NCBI RefSeq assembly: GCF_003258595.1
Contig: NZ_QHHQ01000002.1
Span: forward strand, 496,001 to 560,000
Reading direction: 5' to 3'
Origin: Acuticoccus sediminis
GTDB lineage: Bacteria; Pseudomonadota; Alphaproteobacteria; Rhizobiales; Amorphaceae
Length of the DNA: 64,000 nt
The position numbers and the translations under genes were made by a program. Shown here piece after piece: positions 1 to 8,364 of this stretch. How positions within the stretch are numbered: position 1 is the stretch's first letter; every line of letters begins with the position of its first letter. The notes beneath the pieces were generated by a model. That model was given only the letters and a program-made list of their open reading frames with translations. It was not told where the DNA came from and ran no database searches.

Positions 1-1
1 G

Positions 2-733
2 CGCTCCCGGCTGATCCGGTCGCTTCTGGCGATCGCGGTCGCCTTCGCCGTCTGCTTCTATTTCGCCGGCGACATCTTCAACCTGCTCACGATCCCCTAC
101 GAGCGCGCCGCCGGGACGGCGGCCCGCATCCAGCTCATCTACACCGCGCCGCAGGAGTATTTCTTCACGCAGATGAAGCTGGCGCTGTTCGGCGCGCTGT
201 TCATCGCCTTTCCGGTGATCGCGACGCAGATCTACATGTTCATCGCGCCCGGCCTCTACCGCAACGAGCGCTCGGCGTTCCGCCCCTTCCTGATCGCGAC
301 GCCGGTCCTGTTCGCGCTCGGGGCGGCGCTCGTCTACTTAATGGTCATGCCGCTCGCGATGTCGTTCTTCCTGTCGATGGAGCAGCAGGGCGACGCGGGG
401 CAGGCCTCGATCCAGCTGCTGGCCCGCACCAGCGAGTACCTCAACCTCATCATGACGCTGATCTTCGCCTTCGGCATCATGTTCCAGACGCCGGTGATCC
501 TGACGCTCCTGGGACGGGCGGGCTTCATCACCGCCGACGACCTGAAGCGCAAACGCAAGTACGCCATCGTCATCATCTTCATCCTCGCCGCGGTCCTGAC
601 GCCGCCGGACCCGGTCAGCCAGATCGGCCTCGCGGTGCCGGGGCTCATCCTCTACGAGCTCTCGATCCTGTCCGTCCGCCGGGTCGACCGGCAGCGCGCG
701 GAGGCGGACCGCAAGGCGGCGGCGCCCGCCTGA
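2..733 (+). CDS. tatC: Sec-independent protein translocase TatC (5' end outside window)
   Basis: This is the C-terminal 243 residues of TatC, the multi-spanning inner-membrane receptor of the twin-arginine pathway that recognises RR signal peptides with TatB. The frame is open to the left edge, so the start lies upstream. Visible hallmarks are the YTAPQEYFFTQMK segment, the following long membrane helices, the ALGAALVYLMVMPLAMSFF region and the C-terminal LTPPDPVSQIGLAVPGLILYE stretch. An internal ATG at 173 is not the start because TatC homology runs upstream of it. TatA and TatB are expected just outside the window. Several exported proteins in this window (the PaoA-like subunit, the VOC protein, the ABC binding protein) carry RR signals and would depend on it. 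Confidence 0.95.
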   Translation, partial: RSRLIRSLLAIAVAFAVCFYFAGDIFNLLTIPYERAAGTAARIQLIYTAPQEYFFTQMKLALFGALFIAFPVIATQIYMFIAPGLYRNERSAFRPFLIATPVLFALGAALVYLMVMPLAMSFFLSMEQQGDAGQASIQLLARTSEYLNLIMTLIFAFGIMFQTPVILTLLGRAGFITADDLKRKRKYAIVIIFILAAVLTPPDPVSQIGLAVPGLILYELSILSVRRVDRQRAEADRKAAAPA

Positions 734-846
734 CCCCGCGGCGGACGCCGGCGAAGGCGGCGGCGCGTCGCGTGCCGCTGGTTTGGCGGCGGCCGGACAG
801 GCCCGGTTCCGGCCGTCGCCGATCGACGGTCGGGCCGCAGGACCGA

Positions 847-1578
847 TCAGGCGAACTCCGTACCCGCATAGGCAACGGCATAGGCCTCGCTCACGGCTTC
901 CTCGAGCGGTCGGCCGGCGCGGTAGGGGGCGAGCGTCCCGGGGCGCGCCACGTCGGCAAGCAGGCGCGGGCAGGGCTCGGGGGCGCCGAGGACGGTCTGG
1001 ACCGGCAGCCGCTCGGCGTGGATCGGCAGGGCGTAGTCTTCCTCGTCGTCGGCAACGCCCTTGGCCCTGATCTTGGCCGAGGCGCGCTCGATCTCCATCA
1101 CGACGACCGCCGTGGCCTTGATCTCCTGCGCCGTGATCGGACGCAGGGTCGCGGTGCGGTCGGGAAAGAAGCGATCCACCATCATCGTCAGGGCGCGGAC
1201 CTTTTCGTCCCGGTCGTCGACCAGCACGGCAGTGCCGAAAGCCATGACCGAGCGGTAGTCGGCGGAATGGTTCATGCCTGACCGGGCGAGGACGAGGCTG
1301 TCGAGATGGGTGACGGTCAGGCAGGCCGGCTCCCCGGTTGACAGGTTGCGCAGCATCCGGCTGGCGCTGCTGCCGTGCCAGTAGAGCCGCGTCCCCTCGC
1401 GCCAGAACAGGGTCGGCGTGCAGAAGGGACGCCCGTCGATGACGTAAGCGACGTGAGCGAGCGCGGCCGCGTCGAGCAGCCGGTGAACCGTCGCGTGGTC
1501 GTAGAAGCCCCTGTCATGGCGGCGTTTGACGCGATTGACCGGGTCCACGGGGTATTGCGGCGCGTCCTGTTCGCTCAT
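847..1578 (-). CDS. Pyridoxamine 5'-phosphate oxidase family flavoprotein
   Basis: A 243-residue protein of the split-barrel PNPOx-like family. The core (about residues 15-150) has the family's strand order, with YVIDGRPFCTPTLFWREGTRLYWHGS followed by SRMLRNLSTGEPACLTVTHLDSLVLARS, as in FMN- or haem-binding members that act on small molecules. The reaction is not predictable. The start chosen is MSEQDAPQ, which has AGGAG six bases upstream; an in-frame ATG nine codons earlier has no such site. The gene is divergent from a MocR-type regulator across a 90-bp spacer with nested inverted repeats, so that regulator probably controls it. Since MocR proteins bind PLP and this family is related to PLP-forming oxidases, a vitamin B6 link is plausible but inferred. 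Confidence 0.85.
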   Translation of the reverse strand: MSEQDAPQYPVDPVNRVKRRHDRGFYDHATVHRLLDAAALAHVAYVIDGRPFCTPTLFWREGTRLYWHGSSASRMLRNLSTGEPACLTVTHLDSLVLARSGMNHSADYRSVMAFGTAVLVDDRDEKVRALTMMVDRFFPDRTATLRPITAQEIKATAVVVMEIERASAKIRAKGVADDEEDYALPIHAERLPVQTVLGAPEPCPRLLADVARPGTLAPYRAGRPLEEAVSEAYAVAYAGTEFA

Positions 1579-1620
1579 GGCGGGCTCCTGCGGTGGTTGC
1601 GCCATCCGATTTGCGCCGGC

Positions 1621-1668
1621 AAAGTGGTTCGTAAAAGGTACAATTGCGCCGCAATTATTGGAACCACT
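1621..1668. promoter_or_regulatory. Nested inverted repeats, probable MocR operator
   Basis: The spacer between the divergent genes holds AGTGGTTC at 1623-1630 mirrored exactly by GAACCACT at 1661-1668, which abuts the regulator's ATG. Inside this is a second perfect pair, AATTGC (1642-1647) and GCAATT (1651-1656). The left arm AAAGTGGTTC also resembles the AAAGTGGW core reported for a PdxR operator in Corynebacterium, from memory. The position suggests autoregulation plus control of the PNPOx-like gene. No separate -35/-10 pair is assigned. Confidence 0.55.
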
Positions 1669-3117
1669 ATGAAGAGAAGCTCCGAGTCGGCGCTCCCGCC
1701 GATCCGGCTCGATCCGTCGATCCGCAACCAGTCCCTGCGCGTTCGCAGCGGCTTGCGGGCGGCCATCGTCGACGGACTGCTGGCACCCGGGCTCCGGCTC
1801 CCGTCCAGCCGCGAGCTGGCTGTTCAGCTCGGCATCGGACGCAACATGGTCGTCGCCGCCTATGAGCAGCTGATGAGCGACGGCCTGATCGAAGCCCGGC
1901 ACGGCTCGGGCACCTACGTCTCGGCCAGCCTTCCGCCGCCGCAATCCGTGGCCACGGCACCGGAGATTCCGCTGAACTTCGGCCGGCGCCGTCCATTCGC
2001 ACTCGGCCAGACGCATGTGGAGCCCGCCTTCCTGTCCCGGCTGGCCGCGGCGACCCGGCAGCATATTGCCGGCGCGAGCCTCGCGGACCTCGCCTATGGC
2101 GATCCCCGGGGCAGCCCGCGCCTGAGGCGGCAGATCGCCGAATTCCTTGCGGTCAATCGCGGCATCCGCTGCGACCCGGATTGCGTCGTCGTGGTCAGCG
2201 GTACGCAGCATGGTCTGCGGCTATGCGCCGACGCGCTTCTCTCCCGCGGCGATCCGGTCTGGTTCGAGGATCCCGGCTATCCCATGTCGCATGCGACGCT
2301 GGCGGCGGCGGGTTCGCGGCCGGTGGCGGTCCCCGTCGACGCCGACGGGCTGGACGTGACGGCGGGCATCGCCCGGGAACCTCGGGCGAGGGCGGCCTAT
2401 GTCACCCCGTCCCACCAGTTTCCGACCGGCGTGCGCATGGGCATGGATCGCCGGGTGGCCCTGATCGACTGGGCCAAGTCGGCAGGGGCGTGGGTCTTCG
2501 AGGACGACTACGACAGCGAGTTCCGCTATTCCGGCCCGCCGCTGACGGCATTGGCGGGGCTTTCTCCCGATCGCGTGATCTACCTCGGCACGTTCGCGAA
2601 GACCCTGTTCCCGGGGTTGCGCCTCGGCTACGTCGTCGTCCCTCCGGACGCGCTGGAGCCCGTGCTCAAGGCGCGCGCCGCGATCGATCGCTTCACCCCC
2701 GTCTTCCTGCAGGAGGCCGTCGCCGACCTGATGGCGGACGGAACGATTGCCGCGCATCTGCGCCGGACGCTGCGTCGGTACCGCGCGCACCGCGATCTGG
2801 TGGCCGGGATCGTCGGGACCGGGTCGCGTGGCGTGCTGCGGCCGGACATTCCGGAGCATGGCCTGCACATGATCGCCTGGCTGCGGGAGGACCTCCCGAC
2901 GCGGCTTGCCAGCGCGATCCGGCGGGAGGCCGGGGTTGAGACGACGCTCTTCTCCGAGACGCGCAGGGAACCGGGCACGTCCGAGGGCTTCGTGCTGGGT
3001 TTCTCCGGCTACGATGCCGAAATACTGCGGTCCGCCTCGACGGCGCTGGCCGAAACAGCATGGCGGCTGGCCAGCGCGAGACATGACGTCGAACAGCCTC
3101 CCGCCGCCGAGGCATAA
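1669..3117 (+). CDS. MocR-family (GntR/aminotransferase) transcriptional regulator
   Basis: A 482-residue regulator with the two-part MocR/PdxR/GabR layout. Residues 20-85 form a GntR winged helix (LPSSRELAVQLGIGRNMV, then HGSGTYVS). After a linker, residues 130-470 form a fold-type I aminotransferase domain with EDDYDSEFRY and the PLP-binding lysine in GTFAKTLFPGLRLGY (Lys311). Such proteins use PLP or an external aldimine as effector and activate or repress a divergent gene. The ATG at 1669 was chosen because homology begins just after it and the operator-like repeats end exactly there; the frame extends further upstream only through the neighbour's antisense. A role in B6 homeostasis is likely but unproven, since many MocR proteins control amino-compound catabolism instead. 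Confidence 0.92.
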   Translation: MKRSSESALPPIRLDPSIRNQSLRVRSGLRAAIVDGLLAPGLRLPSSRELAVQLGIGRNMVVAAYEQLMSDGLIEARHGSGTYVSASLPPPQSVATAPEIPLNFGRRRPFALGQTHVEPAFLSRLAAATRQHIAGASLADLAYGDPRGSPRLRRQIAEFLAVNRGIRCDPDCVVVVSGTQHGLRLCADALLSRGDPVWFEDPGYPMSHATLAAAGSRPVAVPVDADGLDVTAGIAREPRARAAYVTPSHQFPTGVRMGMDRRVALIDWAKSAGAWVFEDDYDSEFRYSGPPLTALAGLSPDRVIYLGTFAKTLFPGLRLGYVVVPPDALEPVLKARAAIDRFTPVFLQEAVADLMADGTIAAHLRRTLRRYRAHRDLVAGIVGTGSRGVLRPDIPEHGLHMIAWLREDLPTRLASAIRREAGVETTLFSETRREPGTSEGFVLGFSGYDAEILRSASTALAETAWRLASARHDVEQPPAAEA

Positions 3118-3295
3118 ACGCAAATGTCGCCGCATGGCGTGCGCACTCGTACGGATCTTGCAGGGACCTTAGGCGTGCGGGCGCAGGGCCGGTCCCGGCG
3201 GCCGCCTGTCCCGGCTCGACGGCGGCCGCCTCGATGCTAGATCATGGCGGGCGAGGCGGCAGGCGGTCATGCCGCGGTGAGGGGAGGGCCTTCGG

Positions 3296-4126
3296 ATGTC
3301 CGTGTTCCGTTTGCACCTGGGCTGCAGCCTTGCCTACGAGCTGACGCAGCCGACGCCGATGATCCTGCTGCTCAACGTACACTACTCGCGGGCCGGCGAC
3401 CTCGAGCGGCCGGACCTTCTGAAGACGGACCCTTCGGTGCCGATCGAGAACTACCGTGACGGGTTCGGGAACTGGTGCACGCGCCTTGTCGCGCCCGCGG
3501 GGCACTTCACGGTCCGGACGGACGGGATCATCCGCGACGCCGGCCGCTCGGACCCCGTCGGGCACGACGCCATGCAGCATCCGATCGAGGTGCTTCCCGC
3601 CGAGACGCTCGCCTACCTGCTCCCGAGCCGCTACTGCGAAAGCGACGTCCTGTCCGACACCGCCTGGGCGCTGTTCGGCAATACGGTTCCGGGCTGGTCG
3701 CGGGTCCAGGCGATCTGCGACTACGTCCATTCGCACGTCGAGTTCGGTTACCAGCATTCGCGGCCGACGCGCACCGCGAGCGAGACCCACAGCGAGCGGC
3801 GCGGGGTCTGCCGGGACTTTGCCCACCTCGCCATCGCCTTCTGCCGGTCCCTCAACATCCCGACGCGCTACTGCACGGGCTACGTCAGCGACATCGGACA
3901 GGCGCCGCCGTACCCGCCGATGGACTTCGCGGCCTGGATCGAGGTCTACCTCGGCGGCCGCTGGTGGACGTTCGACCCCCGCAACAACGACGTCCGGTTC
4001 GGCCGCGTCCTCATCGCCCGGGGACGCGACGCGGCCGACGTGCCGCTGACGCACAGCTTCGGCCGCCACACGCTGTCGGACTTCAGGGTCTGGATCGACC
4101 AGCTTCCGGCCACCGCGTCGCCGTAA
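3296..4126 (+). CDS. Transglutaminase-like family protein, catalytic His position is Ala
   Basis: A 276-residue cytoplasmic protein of the bacterial transglutaminase/protease-like superfamily. The N-terminal third is a beta-rich domain usual in this subgroup. The core has the nucleophile motif RRGVCRDFAHLAIAFCRS (Cys172) and the Asp in WWTFDPR (Asp227). The usual DxHAW histidine between them reads MDFAAW, so Ala212 occupies the histidine position. Family members act as transglutaminases, peptidases or pseudoenzymes. Some relatives in this alphaproteobacterial subgroup may also lack the histidine, so loss of activity is inferred. The gene stands alone, 178 bp after the MocR gene. An RBS-like GGGGAGGGCC lies before the ATG. 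Confidence 0.85.
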   Translation: MSVFRLHLGCSLAYELTQPTPMILLLNVHYSRAGDLERPDLLKTDPSVPIENYRDGFGNWCTRLVAPAGHFTVRTDGIIRDAGRSDPVGHDAMQHPIEVLPAETLAYLLPSRYCESDVLSDTAWALFGNTVPGWSRVQAICDYVHSHVEFGYQHSRPTRTASETHSERRGVCRDFAHLAIAFCRSLNIPTRYCTGYVSDIGQAPPYPPMDFAAWIEVYLGGRWWTFDPRNNDVRFGRVLIARGRDAADVPLTHSFGRHTLSDFRVWIDQLPATASP

Positions 4127-4251
4127 CCGGTCCCGTCAACGCCGAAGCGCCGGCCGGAGCCGACGCCGCGATTGCGTTCCTTCCGCTGACGTCGGGTCCC
4201 TGACGGCAGCGCGAGGCACCGGTCGGGCGCCTCGCCCGGACCTCCCGCGGG

Positions 4252-7200
4252 TCAGACAAGGAAGTCGCTGTCGCTGAGGTCGGACTGGAAAACGCCGTGG
4301 AGCAGGACGCTGTTCGATCCGTAGCTGATCAGCGCGCCCTCCACGGTGTTCGTGATCGTGAGATCGATCACGTCGTCGATGGCGCCGATCAGCGTGAAGT
4401 CGAGCTTGTCGACGCCGGCGCTGAAGCCATGGACCTCGTCGTCGCCCCAGTTGTTGGTGAACTGGACCGTGTCGGCGCCCGACCCGGCCGGGGCCTCGAG
4501 CTCGTCGCCCACCGTCGGCAGCGCGTGCTGGCCGTCACCGTCGGCGAGGATGGCGAGGGAGCCGTCCGGGCTCCTGTACACCATGTCCGACGTCAGGAGC
4601 TGCGTGCCGTCGCCGTCGCCGCCGACACGGGCCCGCATCAGATCGAAGTCGTCGTCCGTGACCGGTTGAACCGGGAGCAGGTCGTCCGGCGCGCTGAACG
4701 GCTCGTCGGCGCCGATGTAGATCTGGTCGTCGCCGCCGTCGCCGCGGATCGTGTCGTCGCCGCCGGCGCCATAGATCGTGTCGTCGCCGTTGCTGCCCCA
4801 GATCTCGTTGGCGTTGTCGTCGCCGCGAAGGTCGTCGTCGCCGAGCGAGCCGTAGAGGTTCTCCACGTTGACGATCTGGTCGGTGCCGAGGCCGGTCGAC
4901 TGGGCGCCCGCCCGCAGGTCCACCTCGACGCCCCCCGGGGCACCGGTGAAGTAGGCCCAGTCGATCCCCGCGCCCCCGTCGATGTAGTCGTTGCCGAGAC
5001 CGCCGATGAGGACGTCGTTGTCCTCGCCGCCGATGAGGCTGTCGTTGCCCTCGCCGCCGGACAGGATGTCGTTGCCCTCGCCGCCGGTCAGCCTGTTGTT
5101 GCCCTCGTCGCCCGTCAGGAAGTCGGCATGGAACGAGCCGATCAGGTTCTCGATGCCGAGGAGGAGGTCGGTGCCGGCGCCCTGCGTGTCCTGCGCGCCC
5201 TCCGCCGTGAGGTCGACGATGACGCCGCCGGTGGCGAAGAAATAGCTCGCCGTGTCGACGCCCTCGTCGCCCTGGAGGATGTTGGTGCCGGTGCCGCCCT
5301 CGAGGAGGTCGTCGCCGTGGCCGCCGCGCAGCCAGTCGTCGCCGCCCCGGCCGAACAGCCAGTCGTCGCCGCCGTAGCCGGAGAGCCAGTTCCCCTCGTC
5401 GTTGCCCGACAGGATGTCGGCGAAATTCGAGCCCTGAAGGCGCTCGATGTCGATGAGCGTGTCGACGCCCGCGCCGAACGTGTTCTGGGCGACGTTGTCC
5501 AGCATCAGGTCGACCGAGACGCCGCCGGACGCGCCGACGTAGCTCGCCGTGTCGATGCCCGTTCCGCCGCTGACGATGTCGTCGCCGGCGCCGCCCTTCA
5601 GCGTGTCGCTGCCGGCCTCGCCGAGGAGCACGTCGTCGCCGCCCGCGCCGTCGACGCTGTCGTTGCCGGAGCCGGCGATGAGCGTGTTGACCTCGTGGTC
5701 GCCGTTGATGTCGTCGCCGCCGCTGCCGGCCCGGATCACCTCGACGTTGGCGAGCGTGGCGAAGCTCGAGCCGCTGCCGGCGCCTCCGGCGAGGAGGTCG
5801 ACGTGCCAGTCGCTGTCGGACCAGGCGAAATCGTAGGTGTCGGAGCCGTTGCCGCCCATGACGGTGTCGTTGCCGGCGCTGGCGACGACGGTGTCGTTAC
5901 CGTAGCCGCCCTTCAGCTCGTCGTTGCCCTGGTTGCCGTTGAGCACGTCGTCGCCGTAGCCGCCCACGACGGTGTCGTCGCCGCGCCCGCCGAGGAGGGT
6001 GTCGTCGCCGTCCTCCATCCCGCCGCCCGAGAACGACACGCTGGCGATGTAGTCGTCGCCGTCGCCCGCGCTGACGTAGTCGTCGCCCTTGCCTCCGCGC
6101 AGCGTGTCGTCGCCGGCGTTGCCGTAGACCGTGTCGTGACCGTCGTCGCCTTCGAGGACGTCGTCGTCGGCGCCGCCCCACAGGCTGTCGTCGCCGTCGC
6201 CACCGCGGGCCGTGTCGTCGCCCGCGCCGCCCCTCAGCGAGTCGTCGCCGCTCTGCGCGGAGTTGGACTTCCGCCCGCCGATCAGCGAGTCGTCGCCCGC
6301 GCCGCCCAGCAGCGAATCGTCGTCGCGGCCGCCGATGAGGAGGTCGTCGCCGTCCACGCCGGCCAGCGTGTCGTTGCCGTCGTTTCCGTCGAGCGTGTTG
6401 GCGACGCTGGAGCCGGTGATGCTGTCATCGCCGTGCGCGCCGATCACGTTCTCGATGCGAAGGAGCGACTCCACGCCGCCGCCGGCCGTCGCAGTGCCGG
6501 CGACGAAACCGGTCGCGAGGACGATATCCCAGCTGCCGGCCGAGTACGCGTACGACACGGTGTCGACGCCGTTGCCGCCGTCGAAGAAATCGGTGCCGCC
6601 CTCGCCGACCAGCGTATCGTTGCCGTTGCCGCCGTAGAGGGAATCGTCGCCGGCGAGGCCGTTGATCAAGTCGCGGCCGCCGAGACCTTCGAGGATGTTG
6701 TCGAGCTCGTTGCCGTAGATCGTGTCATCGCCCGACCCGCCGCGGGCGTTCTCGATGTACATCGTGCCCGGGCCGCCGCCCGGATCGAACGCGAGCGACA
6801 GGTTGTTGTCCATGCCGTGCGTGGACGAGAACGCGCCCGGCGCGAGGTCGATCCAGGAGTCGTGGTAGTCGCCCGACAGGTCCAGCCAGTCGTTGTCGCC
6901 GCCGCCGTCCCAGATCGTCAGCTGCGGGCCGAAGTGGTCCGCAAGGTTCGTGAAGTCGTAGTAGGACGCGTTGCCGAGGCCGGAGGCGTTGTAGCCGTAG
7001 ACGGTGTCGGTGTTCCGGGTCTCCCAGTTTGCGCCGTACATCTGCTGGATGACGTACATGTCGTGGGCGCGCAGCGTGATCAGGTTGGTGGCGTGGCCGT
7101 TGGCGTCGAACCCGGTGTTCTCGCCGCCGAAGTACGACATGATCGTGTGCATGGTCGTGTCTTGCGCGTAGAGCGCGTCGTCGTCGTAGGTCACCTCGAC

Positions 7201-7815
7201 GCCGACGTCATAGTCGCCGGGGTGCGAGAGGCCGAGGGAGTGGCCGATCTCGTGCAGCAGGTAGTGATACCCGGCGCCGCCCGGCGCCATGGTGTTCCAC
7301 CCGTTGCCCGGATCGTCGACGTTCATGCGGATGGCGCTGCCGTTCGTCTCGTCGATACCGGAGGAGAACGCGCCGCCGTCCGTGAAGCTTCGGCCGAAGA
7401 AGTAGATGTTCGCGTCTTCGCCCGGATCGGCGAACTCGAAGTCGATGTTGGCGACCTCGCCCCACTGCTGGAGCGCCAGCATGGCCGCGTCGATGCGCGG
7501 CTGATCGAAGGGGGCGAAGGCGACCTGGAACTGGTTCAGCGGCGCCGCGTACGGCTGGAGGCCGTCGGGAAGGTCCGAGGCGAGGCCAGGAAAGTCGACG
7601 GTCAGCGTGACGCCGGTGCCGTCGTTCGTCCACTTGTCGCCACTCTCGTTGAGGTAGTCGAGAAGGTCCGGGAGATTGTTCTCGCCGATATTCTGGGCGG
7701 GCGCCTCCGCCGGCGCCGGTCCGCCGCTGAGGTCGATCCCGCCGCCGTGGCCGCCCTCGGATCTCCGGAGGTTTCCGTCGTCCGCACTCCTGTCGCGCAT
7801 CATCCCGATAGCCAT
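4252..7815 (-). CDS. Serralysin-like (M10-type) RTX metalloprotease
   Basis: An 1187-residue protein, much longer than classical serralysins (about 480 residues). Residues 60-260 are the protease domain, with the metzincin motif HEIGHSLGLSH (188-198) and a downstream Met-turn TIMSYF (224-229), so the zinc site looks intact. Residues 350-1060 are calcium-binding GGxGxDxLxG nonapeptide repeats interrupted by five longer modules. The last ~100 residues resemble the RTX C-terminal domain with a type I secretion signal, ending in acidic/hydrophobic SDSDFLV. There is no N-terminal signal peptide, as expected for type I export; no type I exporter genes are in the window. MAIGMM at 7815 is the likely start; the MMRDR codons 4-5 residues later are alternatives. 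A CRP-like site lies about 115 bp upstream. Confidence 0.93.
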   Translation of the reverse strand: MAIGMMRDRSADDGNLRRSEGGHGGGIDLSGGPAPAEAPAQNIGENNLPDLLDYLNESGDKWTNDGTGVTLTVDFPGLASDLPDGLQPYAAPLNQFQVAFAPFDQPRIDAAMLALQQWGEVANIDFEFADPGEDANIYFFGRSFTDGGAFSSGIDETNGSAIRMNVDDPGNGWNTMAPGGAGYHYLLHEIGHSLGLSHPGDYDVGVEVTYDDDALYAQDTTMHTIMSYFGGENTGFDANGHATNLITLRAHDMYVIQQMYGANWETRNTDTVYGYNASGLGNASYYDFTNLADHFGPQLTIWDGGGDNDWLDLSGDYHDSWIDLAPGAFSSTHGMDNNLSLAFDPGGGPGTMYIENARGGSGDDTIYGNELDNILEGLGGRDLINGLAGDDSLYGGNGNDTLVGEGGTDFFDGGNGVDTVSYAYSAGSWDIVLATGFVAGTATAGGGVESLLRIENVIGAHGDDSITGSSVANTLDGNDGNDTLAGVDGDDLLIGGRDDDSLLGGAGDDSLIGGRKSNSAQSGDDSLRGGAGDDTARGGDGDDSLWGGADDDVLEGDDGHDTVYGNAGDDTLRGGKGDDYVSAGDGDDYIASVSFSGGGMEDGDDTLLGGRGDDTVVGGYGDDVLNGNQGNDELKGGYGNDTVVASAGNDTVMGGNGSDTYDFAWSDSDWHVDLLAGGAGSGSSFATLANVEVIRAGSGGDDINGDHEVNTLIAGSGNDSVDGAGGDDVLLGEAGSDTLKGGAGDDIVSGGTGIDTASYVGASGGVSVDLMLDNVAQNTFGAGVDTLIDIERLQGSNFADILSGNDEGNWLSGYGGDDWLFGRGGDDWLRGGHGDDLLEGGTGTNILQGDEGVDTASYFFATGGVIVDLTAEGAQDTQGAGTDLLLGIENLIGSFHADFLTGDEGNNRLTGGEGNDILSGGEGNDSLIGGEDNDVLIGGLGNDYIDGGAGIDWAYFTGAPGGVEVDLRAGAQSTGLGTDQIVNVENLYGSLGDDDLRGDDNANEIWGSNGDDTIYGAGGDDTIRGDGGDDQIYIGADEPFSAPDDLLPVQPVTDDDFDLMRARVGGDGDGTQLLTSDMVYRSPDGSLAILADGDGQHALPTVGDELEAPAGSGADTVQFTNNWGDDEVHGFSAGVDKLDFTLIGAIDDVIDLTITNTVEGALISYGSNSVLLHGVFQSDLSDSDFLV
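4790..6575 (-). repeat. RTX nonapeptide array with ~60-residue interspersed modules
   Basis: Within the protease gene, DNA encoding GGDGDDxLxG repeats alternates with a longer unit of the pattern G-[ISV]-D-[TW]-x-x-[YF]...VDL...G-x-D...[IV]-E-x-[LV]-x-[GA]-S. Copies begin near 6570, 5845, 5560, 5263 and 4968. The last four are spaced about 285-298 bp apart, a super-period of roughly 95-100 residues. The strong GTCGTCGCC-like periodicity also produces long open frames on the other strand. Confidence 0.75.
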
Positions 7816-7929
7816 GTCACACCGTTTTCTCTTCGCTGGGGCGCTGGGGGGAGCGCGGCCGCAGTCATGGAAGGTTCAGGGCCGTTTCGACCTCTGGGTG
7901 TGTCATTTCGGGCGGTGCGATCCGTCCAA

Positions 7930-7947
7930 GTGTGAGTGGCGTCACAC
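7930..7947. promoter_or_regulatory. CRP/FNR-family binding site (GTGTGA-N6-TCACAC)
   Basis: GTGTGA at 7930-7935 and TCACAC at 7942-7947 are perfect inverse complements with a six-base spacer. The core TGTGA-N6-TCACA equals the classical CRP consensus. It lies about 115 bp upstream of the RTX protease start, a plausible place for an activator or repressor site. The regulator itself is not in the window. Confidence 0.55.
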
Positions 7948-8254
7948 AAACGGCGCTGCCTCGATCCGTGCGCTAATGGTTGGAGGAATGCCGAGAATTG
8001 TCATGCGGTTAGGGCGGGCGGCGGCATGATCCTTCCACTTCACGTTTCCGTTGGGAAAGGTGAAAGGCGGAAAATGTAGCTCCCGACGCCATCCCGAGGC
8101 GCTGTCGCCGCCCAATATACGTTCCACCCTGGCGGGAGACGGCCTGTCGCGTCCGCGCACCGCGTGCCGAACCTCGCGGCGCTGTCGGACCTCCGTCGAC
8201 GTCACGCTGAAGCTCGTCGCGAAGGGCGGGTGCGGCCGTGGAGGGCGATCGGAC

Positions 8255-8291
8255 GAAGGAGGCGGCGGCCTGCCGGGCCACCGCCTCCTTC
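8255..8291 (-). terminator. Stem-loop after the paoABC-like operon
   Basis: GAAGGAGGCGG at 8255-8265 pairs perfectly with CCGCCTCCTTC at 8281-8291 around a 15-base loop, about 75 bp beyond the stop of the last oxidoreductase gene. There is no clear U tract on the minus-strand transcript, so it may work as an imperfect intrinsic terminator or a 3' stabilising hairpin. Confidence 0.5.
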
Positions 8292-8364
8292 ACCTTCATA
8301 TATCGCGGGGAGCGGCGACGGTGCCGGCGAGCCGGCCTGACGCGCTCGCCGGACGGTGGCGCGG

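Larger units (their letters stand above)
7816..8364. other. Intergenic region upstream of the RTX protease
   Basis: 549 bp between the protease start and the 3' end of the aldehyde oxidoreductase operon. No convincing gene is present; short frames here lack family resemblance and ribosome sites. It contains the CRP-like palindrome (7930-7947) and a strong stem-loop (8255-8291), listed separately. Confidence 0.6.

Noticed and set aside
4790-6575. Repeats resembling a CRISPR array
   Set aside because: The repeats are codon-phased, diverged and translate into GGxGxD calcium-binding motifs; spacers of uniform size are absent.
4297-7935. 1212-residue open frame on the plus strand
   Set aside because: It is the antisense of the RTX protease. 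GTCGTCGCC-like periodic codons remove stops on the opposite strand; the protein is an Ala/Val/Asp-rich pattern with no family features, and the minus strand has clear zinc and RTX motifs.
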